In this document: positions 35,142-44,327 of the stretch, one piece after another | How positions within the stretch are numbered: position 1 is the stretch's first letter | Layout: every line of letters begins with the position of its first letter | From: CAWARU01 sp963784575 | GTDB taxonomy: Bacteria > Pseudomonadota > Gammaproteobacteria > UBA6186 > Azoamicaceae | Assembly (NCBI GenBank): GCA_963784575.1 | Contig: CAWARU010000001.1 | Coordinates: 3,410,001 to 3,474,000 of the forward strand | Direction of reading: 5' to 3' | Length of the DNA: 64,000 bases | The notes under the pieces: generated by a model | Databases searched by the model: none | What the model was told of the DNA's origin: nothing | Seen by the model: the letters and a program-made list of their open reading frames with translations, nothing else | Made by a program: the position numbers and the translations under genes

Positions 35142-37828
35142 ATGTTAGCTGAATGTCCAATTACTGCCAATGATCAGTCCGTTCGTAGACAGGCTTTAGA
35201 CGTAAATCACTCTTTCATCGTGCAAGCACCAGCGGGTTCTGGGAAAACTTCCTTGTTGACTTTGCGTTTCTTGAGTTTGCTTGCAGTGGTTGAAAAAGCA
35301 CCGGAAGAATGTTTGGCGATTACCTTTACTCGCAAAGCAGCTGCAGAAATGAAAGAGCGAGTGCTCACTGCTTTAAAGAAAGCGAAACACCACAATCACG
35401 ATGATAATGATATTAATGCTAACAATGACTCTTTCGGTGCCCCCTTCGATGACTCCGACTCCTTTCAGGCATTAACTCATCGCCTAGCAGCCAAAGTTCT
35501 GCAGCGCGACAAAAAGAAAATTGGAATTTGCTGCAAAATCCACATCGCCTCAAAATATTGACCATTGATGCACTTGCGGCAAGCATCACACGAAGTCAAC
35601 CAATCCTGTCTGGATTTGGCGGCAACCTTGAGGTGAGTGAGGATGCGTCACCGCTCTATCTTAAAGCTGCACAAGATCTCCTCATCTCACTCGAAACCGA
35701 TGAATCGATTGCTGCTTCTTTGGAAGTATTACTGTTGCATCTCGATAATCGCCTCAATTCAATTGCAGGATTATTAGCTGAAATGCTGTCTCATCGGGAA
35801 CAATGGCTGCCGCATGTCAGTGGTTCTTTATCAAATGAGAATACGCGTTTTCAATTGGAACAAAGTTTACAATTTGTGGTTTTAGATGCGTTGGCAAATT
35901 TGCTGAAGCACCTGCCTAAAGATTTTGGATTTATTCTTGAATTGATGCATTTTTCCAGGCAGCAATTAAGAGACAAGACAGAGGATAGTAATGAATTAGA
36001 AAAATTGAATGTCATTCTGGAACAGATTGAAATGATTAGAATTCGAATCAATGAATCTGAAACATTATCGGATTTACGATATATAGATTTCTGGCAAGAT
36101 CTTGCTGTACTGCTTCTCACCGAAGCAGGAGACTTACGAAAGACTGTTACTGTGGCACACGGGTTTCCTCCAGCCAGTGGCAATGAAATATTAAAAGAAA
36201 TGAAATCAGCCATGCTTGAATGTCTGGAAAACTTATCAAAAGAGCCAGCCTTTATCGCGGCATTGCTCGAATTCCGATCCTGCCCCCCCATACGTTATAC
36301 AGATTCACAATGGCAATTGGTTGAAGCCTTATTGAAATTACTGCCAACGCTGGTCGCCCATTTGATGGTGGTGTTTCAGGAAGAGGGCAAAGTAGATTTT
36401 GCTGAAGTTTCCATGGCCGCTTGCCGTGCACTTGGATCTCTCGATAATCCAACCGATCTTGCGCTATCACTCGACTATAAAATTCGCCATCTCCTGGTAG
36501 ATGAATTCCAAGACACCTCGATTCCACAACTGCGGCTATTAACACATTTAATGGCGGGGTGGCAGGCTGGGGATGGCCGCAGCATTTTTCTGGTAGGCGA
36601 TCCAATGCAATCCATTTATCGCTTTCGCCAAGCAGAAGTGGGTTTATTTCTAAAGGCAAAGCAATACGGCATCGCCGGGATTCCATTAACTTCTCTCAAA
36701 CTCACCGATAATTTTCGTTCTGATCCCCAGATTGTAGAGTGGAACAACGAACACTTTCAGGATCTTTTTCCAGAAGAAGATGATCTCGCTAGTGGCGCCA
36801 TTTCTTTTCATGCGATGCGCGCTGCAAGAATTGCAGAAGAGGGTGCTGAAGTGGTTCACTATTCTGTGGATGTAGAAACAGAGATGGAGAGATTAAAAGA
36901 GATCTTAGAGGAGCTCAAATCCCCAGAATCAAAAGCACTGTTAGTTCGCTCCAGAAGCCAGCTCAAAGATCTTTTGCCAAAGCTTCGTGATTCTGGCATT
37001 GAATATCAAGCCGTAGAAATAGAATACTTAAATCAAAGACCGATGATTCGTGATTTGCTGGCTTTATCGCGATCGCTCGTGCATCTAGGAGATCGCATTG
37101 CTTGGCTTGCTTTATTACGCGGACCCTGGTGTGGTTTGTCGCTCCAAGACTTATACACAATTGCCAATCATGAACCTACATTGCCGATTTGGTGGACCTT
37201 GGAACAATTTTCCAGTTCAGACTGGAATCTTTTAAGTAATCCTGGAAAAGAAGCTGTCTCAAAATTTTTTCCAATCATGTCAAAAGCACTCGCGAATCGC
37301 GCCCGACCTTCCTTTGTTGATTGGGTTTTAGAACCTTGGCTTGCTTTAATGGCAAATAACGCAAGCAATTCAACCCAAGCATCAGCAGAAGCTCTCGAAG
37401 ACGCCGAAAGCTTCTTCACTTTTCTTGAAGAAAAACAATCAAACTTTAATTTCTCTGAAATCGGAGTACTCGACGATTGTTTTCAATCACTCTATGCAAA
37501 ACCTCGCAGCCAAAATCCCAATGCGCTGCAGGTATTGACGGTTCATAAATCAAAAGGTTTAGAATTCGATACCGTAATATTGGCTGGTTTAGGCCGCAGC
37601 TTGCGCAGTGACAGCGAAAAATTATTGTTATGGGAAGAACGCCCTGCCAAGCTGAAAGAGCCCTTCCTATTGGTAGCCCCCATTAAATCCGCGAGTGAAT
37701 ACGAAGATCCGATTTATACTTATCTCAAGAAACAAAATAAAAAACGCATGGTGTATGAAGAACAACGCTTGTTATACGTAGCGATGACTCGTGCACGCAA
37801 AAGATTGTACTGTTTGAACCATGACTGA
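35142..37828 (+). pseudogene. UvrD/AddA-like helicase, frameshifted and C-terminally truncated
   Basis: A UvrD-family helicase of the RecB/AddA type. Helicase motifs are visible in order: Walker A APAGSGKTS, Ia ITFTRKAAAEM, II LLVDEFQDTS, III LVGDPMQSIYRFR, IV TDNFRSDP, V LTVHKSKGLEFD and VI LLYVAMTRARKRLY. The frame breaks after about residue 125: 35142-35561 and 35528-37828 are in different frames, with the slip at an AAAAAGAAAA run near 35512-35521. The protein stops right after motif VI (LYCLNHD), so the C-terminal accessory and PD-(D/E)XK nuclease parts, normally several hundred residues, are missing. No AddB partner is seen. Probably non-functional as a repair nuclease. Confidence 0.82.
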
Positions 37829-38851
37829 ATTTTCTCGACTTGTGACGAATTGGGTCAGAAGAGGAGTTGTAGTGGTAGCAGTCGTTTCAGTAATAGCTAA
37901 AGTCGCAATGACTGCCTCTGTTTGAAGTTCCTCAGTACGGTTCCTCGCTATGGAAATAATAGTATTAATATCAGTTTCATTCAGATTTGGATCAGCAACA
38001 TATTGAACAATAATCGATATGAGATCATGTGAGCATGGTGCCAAAGCTAATGAGCATTGCAGGTATTGCTTTTTTAATACATTCCTGTTCAGCGCAAAGT
38101 TTGTATATTCATTGTGTATACAATGACCATTATAATTCAAACGAATCTTTATGGATTCTATAATATGATTTGTTCTTAAAGGATCTGAAAAAGCATTTTC
38201 TCCTTTTGAACCTATATGATTATCACTTAAATTCAATGTTAGTAAGGAGCGATTGAGTTTCAATGCATTCGCAAGGGCTTCTGCTCCTACACAGCCGATG
38301 CTATTATTACCTAAATTGAGTGATGTTAATGTTTGATTTTTTTGCAACCATTTGGCGAGTAATAGTGTATTTGCATCGGAGAGTGAATTGAATCCCAGAT
38401 CTATTGCTCGCAGGGATTGATTATTTTCAAGTGCCTCCATCAATAATTTTGCATCATTCTCGCCAATGGAGCAATATCCTAGAGCTAAGAACTGGAGAGT
38501 TGTACTATTTTTCAAGGCATCACAAAATTCAGGAAAACTTTCGCCCCCCAGGAAGTTACCGGTTAATTTGAGCAATTTCAGAGATTGATTAGTTCTTAAA
38601 CCGTCAGCAATGCATGGAACTTCTGTGGTGGTTATACTTTTATAACTCAAATCAAGAGCGCGGCTGTTTTTAAGCTTTTCCACCAGTTCGCTTATTCTTC
38701 TGTCTTGTTCTAATTTCCGATCCTCTAGAAGTTTTTTGATTTCTGTTGCCCTTTTCTCTTCAGCTAATTTTGTTTCTGCTAATTTTCTATCTGCTTCTAA
38801 TTTCTCATAGTCGATAATTGGTAATTGACTTGACATAGGTATTTTCTCCAA
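37772..38851 (-). CDS. leucine-rich repeat protein
   Basis: A 359-residue protein with an N-terminal coiled coil (about 10-55, Lys/Glu-rich) and about six ribonuclease-inhibitor-type leucine-rich repeats (about 60-225; NQSLRAIDLGFNSLSD, NQTLTSLNLGNNSIGCVGAEAL). A C-terminal helical region (about 250-310) contains PCSHDLISIIVQYVADPNLNE, which parallels the corresponding part of the neighbouring LRR protein. Its last 19 codons overlap the 3' end of the truncated helicase. A host-targeting role is inferred from the eukaryote-like repeats. Confidence 0.88.
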   Translation of the reverse strand: MEKIPMSSQLPIIDYEKLEADRKLAETKLAEEKRATEIKKLLEDRKLEQDRRISELVEKLKNSRALDLSYKSITTTEVPCIADGLRTNQSLKLLKLTGNFLGGESFPEFCDALKNSTTLQFLALGYCSIGENDAKLLMEALENNQSLRAIDLGFNSLSDANTLLLAKWLQKNQTLTSLNLGNNSIGCVGAEALANALKLNRSLLTLNLSDNHIGSKGENAFSDPLRTNHIIESIKIRLNYNGHCIHNEYTNFALNRNVLKKQYLQCSLALAPCSHDLISIIVQYVADPNLNETDINTIISIARNRTEELQTEAVIATLAITETTATTTTPLLTQFVTSRENSVMVQTVQSFACTSHRYV

Positions 38852-38932
38852 AAATCATTAATATTATAATGACAGGGTCCCCTTTTTGCGGCCCGGCCCC
38901 CTTTTTTCTTCAACTGAAATGTTCCTCCACAA

Positions 38933-40477
38933 CTAACGAAACTTTCTCGTCTCTCTCTTGTCGCTTTTAGGTGATCTACTTATATCGATTGTTTCATCCT
39001 CATCTTCTGCTGCGATTATTAGTTTTTTTGCGGCTTCTTGCTCCTTTTCAATTTCGAGCTTTGCAAGCGAAAGCATAGGAGCCATATCATCAGTTGTCAG
39101 CTCGTAGCCATAGCCATCCTTGGGTTCTAGAGGATTTCCAGCTAATTCTGCAATGAGTTTTACAAGGTCACTTGAAAATGACACAAGCGTTGAGTTAATT
39201 TCTTTATATTGATTTATTATGGCATGTTTGCTCTGTTCTAAATAATACTTATTGGTATCTAGTAGTTTCTTGATTCTTTGAGCCTGCTCAGATGTAAGAG
39301 TCGGGAAATATACATCTATCACAATTCTTCTATTGATTAAAAGTGCAGAGCAAAAAGCTTCTATATTCTCTGCTCTAGCATCAATTGAATAATCTTTTGC
39401 ATTGAGATCTAAGTAGGTCAAACTACTTTTTGCAATGATAGTTTCACAGAAATATTTACAGTATTTGGAATCGTGAATATAATTTTTAATAAAATTTAAA
39501 CTTCTTAAACTGCGATTGGCAACTACAGCATCACAGAATTGACTCAATCTGTGTGGAGGGGATTCTTGTAAATTGTTATGACTGATATCAAGATGGGTAA
39601 GGCTAGGACTATTTCTAATGCTATTGCAGAATAGATCCCAACAATCTTTTTTAAAAGCATAAAGATAATTGTTTGCAAGACAGAGATCCATTACCTTATT
39701 AGAATTAAGAATCCTGGAAAATGATTCCCAGAAAACAGAACCAGCTTTGCATAGTTCATTACCCTCAAGATTTAGATTAGTGAGAGAGGTACAGGAAATG
39801 AGCGCATCAAAGAAGAGATTCTGGTTTTCTGGAGATAGACTCTGGAGTGCATTGTATTTTAAATTCAATGTAACAATATTTTTATTGATCATGAAAGCAT
39901 CACAAAGTTTTTTCCAGCGCGCTGTATTCAAAGTACCAAGTTTACCTGATATAAAACTCAGATTAACTACTTGGGGATTGGCAATAATATCTCTACAGAG
40001 GGTCTCCCAAGCTTTGTCACTCAGTTTCAGTAAGTAAGAGTTTCCTAGGAAATCGCCATTAAAATTCAGGCTGTTTAACTTGCCATTCGCTATGATAGCA
40101 TCACTCAATTGCTGCCATTGGTTTGCGTCAAGCTCCTCAAGGAAGTTCCGGCCAGAAAGATTTAAATGTTTCAAGCTATGATTGGCAGCAATTGCATCAC
40201 ATAATTGGCTCCAACCTTCTGCTGATAATTTACCTAACGAGACATCTTCTAAGCACAATTTATCTAAAACAGGGAGGATAGCAATGGTTTGACAAATTTT
40301 CTTCCACTGGCTGTTATTGAAATCTGTTGTTTTAGGATGATCATGGAAACCCGGTTTTTTAAAGCCCGGGTCCATTAATGCCAAGCTAATAACGATGTCT
40401 TTTAATTCAATATTTCGTATTTCTTGTTTAGGTTCTCCATCGGTAGTTGATGGGATTATGGGTGTTAAACTTGACAT
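38933..40477 (-). CDS. leucine-rich repeat protein
   Basis: A 514-residue LRR protein upstream of, and parallel to, the 359-residue one, separated by 81 bp. About ten irregular ribonuclease-inhibitor-type repeats cover residues 70-400 (NHSLKHLNLSGRNFL, CTSLTNLNLEGNELCKAG, SPSLTHLDISHNNLQ). A shared C-terminal element follows (SFSSDLVKLIAELAGNPLEP), then an acidic tail (EDEDETIDIS). The pair probably arose by duplication and divergence. Eukaryote-like; likely a Dot/Icm substrate, though not demonstrated by sequence alone. Confidence 0.88.
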   Translation of the reverse strand: MSSLTPIIPSTTDGEPKQEIRNIELKDIVISLALMDPGFKKPGFHDHPKTTDFNNSQWKKICQTIAILPVLDKLCLEDVSLGKLSAEGWSQLCDAIAANHSLKHLNLSGRNFLEELDANQWQQLSDAIIANGKLNSLNFNGDFLGNSYLLKLSDKAWETLCRDIIANPQVVNLSFISGKLGTLNTARWKKLCDAFMINKNIVTLNLKYNALQSLSPENQNLFFDALISCTSLTNLNLEGNELCKAGSVFWESFSRILNSNKVMDLCLANNYLYAFKKDCWDLFCNSIRNSPSLTHLDISHNNLQESPPHRLSQFCDAVVANRSLRSLNFIKNYIHDSKYCKYFCETIIAKSSLTYLDLNAKDYSIDARAENIEAFCSALLINRRIVIDVYFPTLTSEQAQRIKKLLDTNKYYLEQSKHAIINQYKEINSTLVSFSSDLVKLIAELAGNPLEPKDGYGYELTTDDMAPMLSLAKLEIEKEQEAAKKLIIAAEDEDETIDISRSPKSDKRETRKFR

Positions 40478-40647
40478 ATAGTGTTTCCCCTAAATAAATT
40501 ATGTGGTTTGGACATTTGATTGTAATTGCAATATTGTAGTTGCAATAGTGATATTCAATTTATTCGTTAATTATCCTTATTAATTTTATAAAGTTGTTAT
40601 ACTAACATTCTTTTAAAATCCCGTCAATCACAAATCGGCTCAACACT

Positions 40648-40703
40648 AAAGGGGCAGAAATGGATCAAATGGGTCAGAAGAGAGGACGCACCATTTGCCC
40701 CTA
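40648..40703. repeat. inverted repeat upstream of the nucleotide translocase
   Basis: aaaggggcagaaatgg (40648-40663) and ccatttgccccta (40691-40703) are inverted around a centre containing tgggtcagaagag. The same 13-base core also occurs near 37848, at the other side of the LRR gene pair. This looks like part of a dispersed repeat. The rest of the 318-bp spacer 40478-40795 holds the translocase promoter. Confidence 0.5.
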
Positions 40704-40723
40704 GGATTTACCCTATATTGGCC

Positions 40724-40752
40724 TTGTGTCCAACTTGAAATGCGAGTATAAT
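40724..40752 (+). promoter_or_regulatory. sigma-70 promoter of the ATP/ADP translocase gene
   Basis: TTGTGT (40724-40729), 17-bp spacer, then a consensus TATAAT (40747-40752). It lies 43 bases before the ATG, with a strong ribosome binding site (AAAGGAGGAGG) in between. Confidence 0.65.
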
Positions 40753-40795
40753 ACCGCAATCACGAGAGTATACAACAAAGGAGGAGGTTTGTATT

Positions 40796-42427
40796 ATGTC
40801 AAAAAATTCTTCGAATTCATCAAGTCAATCGAACGCAAAACCGGAATTAAATCAATCACCGCCCGAATTTACTGGATTTAGAAAAGTATTTTGGCCCATC
40901 TATAACCATGAATTGAAGAAATTTTTACCCATGGTCGTTATGATGTTCTGTTTCTTGTTTAACTATACCATCATGCGTGATACCAAAGACACTTTGATTG
41001 TTACCGCAGCTGGTGCAGAAGCGATACCCTTCTTGAAATTCTGGGGTACTTTGCCTATGTCAATTTTCTTTGTCTTGGCTTATGCAAAATTAAGTAATGT
41101 TTTAAAGCCAACAACATTATTTTATTCCATGATTTTACCATTTCTTTTGTTCTTCTCAAGTTTTGGTTTTTTCATCTATCCCAATATAGAAGCAGTGAGC
41201 CCGAATCATGCCGCAGATGCCATGGAAGCCTTTGTGAAAGCGGAATTGCCTGCCCAAATGCAGACAACGATGTTTCGCTTGATTGAAGTCCTAAGAGTCT
41301 GGCCATACGCTTTATTTTATATCCTATCTGAACTCTGGGGCAGTATGGGCATTTCACTCTTGTTCTGGCAATTTGCAAATCAAATTACCCGTTCTGCTGA
41401 AGCCAAACGTTTCTATGCAGGTTTTGGTCAATTGGGTAATCTTGCGCTGGTTGCTTCAGGTCTCACCATCATTCACTTCTCAGATACCAGGGGATCAGTA
41501 CCCGAAGGTGTCGATGCCTGGCATGAAACTCTGATTTGGTTGATGGGTGCAATCACGGTTTGCTGCTTTATCATCATGTATACCTATTCTTGGATGAATA
41601 AAAATGTATTGACCGATCCAACCCTCTATCATCCTGCCGACACGGGCTCTGGCAAGAAATCAAAAATGAAGCTTTCTATGGGTGAAAGTTTTATGTTTTT
41701 GATTCGCTCCCGTTATCTCGGATGTATTGCTTTATTGGTATTGGGCTACGGTATTTCCATTAACTTAATTGAAGTAGTTTGGAAAGCCCAACTCGGTGCA
41801 CAATTCCCCAATGAAAATGATTACAACACCTTCATGGGTTATTTCTCCATGAGCACGGGTATTGCAATGTTGTTCATTGTGACAATCGGCAGCAACATCA
41901 TTCGTCGTTTTGGCTGGTTGACAGCTGCTTTATCAGCGCCTGTCATGATCCTCATCACAGGTGCAGTGTTCTTTGTTTGTGTGATGTATAAAGAGGGCTT
42001 ACATGGCGTATTACCCTATACCCCGCTCTGGATCGCAGTTATTGCGGGTGCGACACAAAACATTTTGAGCAAGGCTACCAAGTATTCCTTGTTTGATCCT
42101 ACCAAAGAAATGTCATACATCCCCTTAGATCAAGAATCGAAGGTGAAAGGTAAGGCTGCAATCGATGTGGTGGGCGGACGTCTTGGTAAATCTGGCGGCG
42201 GTGTCATTTTACAGGTTGTGTTAATGTTTGGTGCCATCGCAGATAATCTGCCAGTGTTATTATTCTTCGTTGCTATAGTTGTTGGCGCTTGGATAATGTC
42301 AGTGTTTTCATTGAACAAAATGTATCTTGGCAAACTCCACGAAGCTGGCGAAGATTCCGCTTGGCAAGATGCTGGACAAGAAAAACCTGCAGCCGCTAAA
42401 GGAGATACAGTTGGACAAACTGCGTAA
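40796..42427 (+). CDS. tlc: ATP/ADP translocase (nucleotide transporter, Tlc family)
   Basis: An inner-membrane nucleotide transporter of 543 residues with about twelve membrane segments, of the type used by Rickettsia, Chlamydia and plastids to exchange bacterial ADP for host ATP. The N-terminal region FWPIYNHELKKFLPMVVMMF and NYTIMRDTKDTLIVTAAGAEAIPFLKFWG is the family hallmark; FDPTKEMSYIPLDQESKVKGKAAIDVVGGRLGKSGG near the C-terminus is equally conserved. The strong promoter, strong ribosome binding site and terminator suggest high expression as a single gene. Some family members carry other nucleotides or NAD, so the exact substrate is open. Confidence 0.95.
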   Translation: MSKNSSNSSSQSNAKPELNQSPPEFTGFRKVFWPIYNHELKKFLPMVVMMFCFLFNYTIMRDTKDTLIVTAAGAEAIPFLKFWGTLPMSIFFVLAYAKLSNVLKPTTLFYSMILPFLLFFSSFGFFIYPNIEAVSPNHAADAMEAFVKAELPAQMQTTMFRLIEVLRVWPYALFYILSELWGSMGISLLFWQFANQITRSAEAKRFYAGFGQLGNLALVASGLTIIHFSDTRGSVPEGVDAWHETLIWLMGAITVCCFIIMYTYSWMNKNVLTDPTLYHPADTGSGKKSKMKLSMGESFMFLIRSRYLGCIALLVLGYGISINLIEVVWKAQLGAQFPNENDYNTFMGYFSMSTGIAMLFIVTIGSNIIRRFGWLTAALSAPVMILITGAVFFVCVMYKEGLHGVLPYTPLWIAVIAGATQNILSKATKYSLFDPTKEMSYIPLDQESKVKGKAAIDVVGGRLGKSGGGVILQVVLMFGAIADNLPVLLFFVAIVVGAWIMSVFSLNKMYLGKLHEAGEDSAWQDAGQEKPAAAKGDTVGQTA

Positions 42428-42494
42428 TACGTAATAGTAGTCAATTCATTACAAAAATTGAGTAGTTTCACATCATTAGAAGCTACACATTTCA

Positions 42495-42517
42495 GGGGGC
42501 TTAGGCCCCCTTTTTTT
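42495..42517 (+). terminator. rho-independent terminator after tlc
   Basis: gggggc pairs with gccccc around a four-base loop, followed directly by seven T. It lies 68 bases after the translocase stop. Confidence 0.9.
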
Positions 42518-42672
42518 ATCTCCAATTGTATAATAAGTTTAATAACTAAACAGTATTAATGTAAGCTGATTTGCTAAAGTTTTGAAATTAATATATGATG
42601 GCGGAAGTTAAATATTTAATTGAGCATTAGAAGTTAAGCATTAAATCGAGCATTAAATGAGGGGAGAAAAAC

Positions 42673-44214
42673 ATGATTAGCAAAGATGTTGTTCAACAGC
42701 ATATTCATTCAGAAACTGATTTTAAAGCTGGTATTCATAAACTTAAAGCTGATAAAACAGAGAAATCTGCATCTACAACAGAAAAAGATACATTAAAACC
42801 AGATCTCAAAAGCGCTTTACCAACAGTAGGTTTAGGAACAGCCGAAAGTGATTCATTTTTTAAATTTCGTAAAGAGGCTGCTCAATCACTTTGCAAAACA
42901 TTGCTCCAAAGAGAAGAACGCGAAGCGGGAGATCTCCGTGAAGCACTTAAATCTTCCCCATTAAGCATCATTCAAGCATGCACTTATATTGTAGCGCAAT
43001 CACTTACAATTCCTGAGTATCTCGAAAAACTGACACTCTACAGAGAGCGCGGCATGAAACTTGATACCAAAGGAAGCAAGGAATCGGTTTTCGCGGGCGA
43101 CGAAAGCTCTACAGATAAAATGCTTTTTCTCGAAAAAAGATCAGATACTCTCTGTCTTGAATCAATTGATGCCAAACGCGCTCTGGAATATTATGAACGT
43201 GCCCGTCAGATTCAAGAACAGGCTTTTGGTCAAGAACATGCAATAATAGCGGATTGTTATATCTGTTTAGGAAATGCCGCTAAAGCACTTGGGGATGGAA
43301 AAAGGGCGGCGGATGCTTATACTCACGCAGTTAAGATCCGGCAGAAAGTCTTGGGCGAAAACCACGTTTCGATTGCAGAGTGTATGAAGGATCTTGGTCT
43401 CATTTACCTTAATCTTTTAAATGATCCAAAACAGGCACATAGATATTTTCTGGAGGCCGTAATCATTTATCGAGAACATCATATGGAAGAGAGCAATGAA
43501 GTCGCAACTGTCTCGATCTATTGCGGAGTAGCAAATCAAAAATTAAATATAATGAAAGGAGCGAAAAGTGCATTTGAACTCGCATGGCAAATTTTTGAAA
43601 AAAACAATGGTAGCGAAGATATTTCTGTCGGATTTGCTCTCGATAAAATAGGTGAAACTCTGGTTGATTCAGAAGGAGGAGCAGAAGCAGCAGCAAAAGC
43701 CATTACCTACCATCAAAGGGCGGTTGCTATATATGAAAAAGTATATGGTAGTGTGCATAATTCACTCCCAGATATCTTGGATAACCTTGGAAGAGCCTAT
43801 CTTCATTTAAAAGATTTCAAAAACGCAATAGAAAATTTTGAACGTGCTCGCGTGATTCGCGAAAAAATCTTGGGTCAGGATAATATTACTGTTGCAGAAA
43901 GCTATCTTTTTCTAGGATCGGCCTATTCAGACTCAGGTAAAATCAAACAAGCAATGGACTGTTTTGAAAAAGCGCATGCTATTCGAGCAAAACTTTTTGG
44001 CCAGGAAAGTGTTTATGCAATAGAAATTTGGAAGAAGTTGGAAGAATTGAAAAAGATAGTCGGACCGAACGGCGCTCCTTTCACTCCTCTCCGTCAATCG
44101 CAGGGATCTCAGGCAGCATCTGCTGCAGCATCGAAGTCTGCGACAGCGCAAAATCTTTCCGGCGCTGATTCTAAAACAGATTCAAAGACAGGATGCTCTT
44201 GTGTTATTCTTTAA
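42673..44214 (+). CDS. kinesin-light-chain-type TPR protein with C-terminal CaaX box
   Basis: A 513-residue protein with a ribosome binding site GAGGGGAG just upstream. Residues about 165-460 are six to seven 42-residue TPR units of the kinesin-light-chain type (ALEYYERARQIQEQAFGQEH, AADAYTHAVKIRQKVLGENHVSIAECMKDLGLIY, AIENFERARVIREKILGQDNITVAESYLFLG). An Ala/Ser-rich linker follows and the protein ends KTGCSCVIL. The last four residues, CVIL, form a CaaX box; Leu at the end predicts geranylgeranylation by the host, and the Cys two residues before could be palmitoylated. Bacteria have no CaaX prenyltransferases, so the motif makes sense only for a translocated protein anchored to host membranes. 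Confidence 0.9.
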   Translation: MISKDVVQQHIHSETDFKAGIHKLKADKTEKSASTTEKDTLKPDLKSALPTVGLGTAESDSFFKFRKEAAQSLCKTLLQREEREAGDLREALKSSPLSIIQACTYIVAQSLTIPEYLEKLTLYRERGMKLDTKGSKESVFAGDESSTDKMLFLEKRSDTLCLESIDAKRALEYYERARQIQEQAFGQEHAIIADCYICLGNAAKALGDGKRAADAYTHAVKIRQKVLGENHVSIAECMKDLGLIYLNLLNDPKQAHRYFLEAVIIYREHHMEESNEVATVSIYCGVANQKLNIMKGAKSAFELAWQIFEKNNGSEDISVGFALDKIGETLVDSEGGAEAAAKAITYHQRAVAIYEKVYGSVHNSLPDILDNLGRAYLHLKDFKNAIENFERARVIREKILGQDNITVAESYLFLGSAYSDSGKIKQAMDCFEKAHAIRAKLFGQESVYAIEIWKKLEELKKIVGPNGAPFTPLRQSQGSQAASAAASKSATAQNLSGADSKTDSKTGCSCVIL

Positions 44215-44327
44215 TTTCTGAAGAATCAATGCTAGCCTTTAAAGTGACTTAAGCAGTGAATGTGAATTTAAAGTATCTTAAGTGTATGTTGGGTAGCTTT
44301 CTTCAAGCATGCAACAGGAGCTAGATT

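Noticed and set aside
36252..36686. 144-residue minus-strand frame inside the helicase
   Set aside because: Lies opposite helicase motifs II and III, so it is a shadow.
38870..38920. GC-rich runs (ggcccggccccc, T6 tracts) between the LRR genes as a terminator
   Set aside because: On the minus strand, in which both genes run, the T tracts become A tracts and no convincing stem precedes a T-run.
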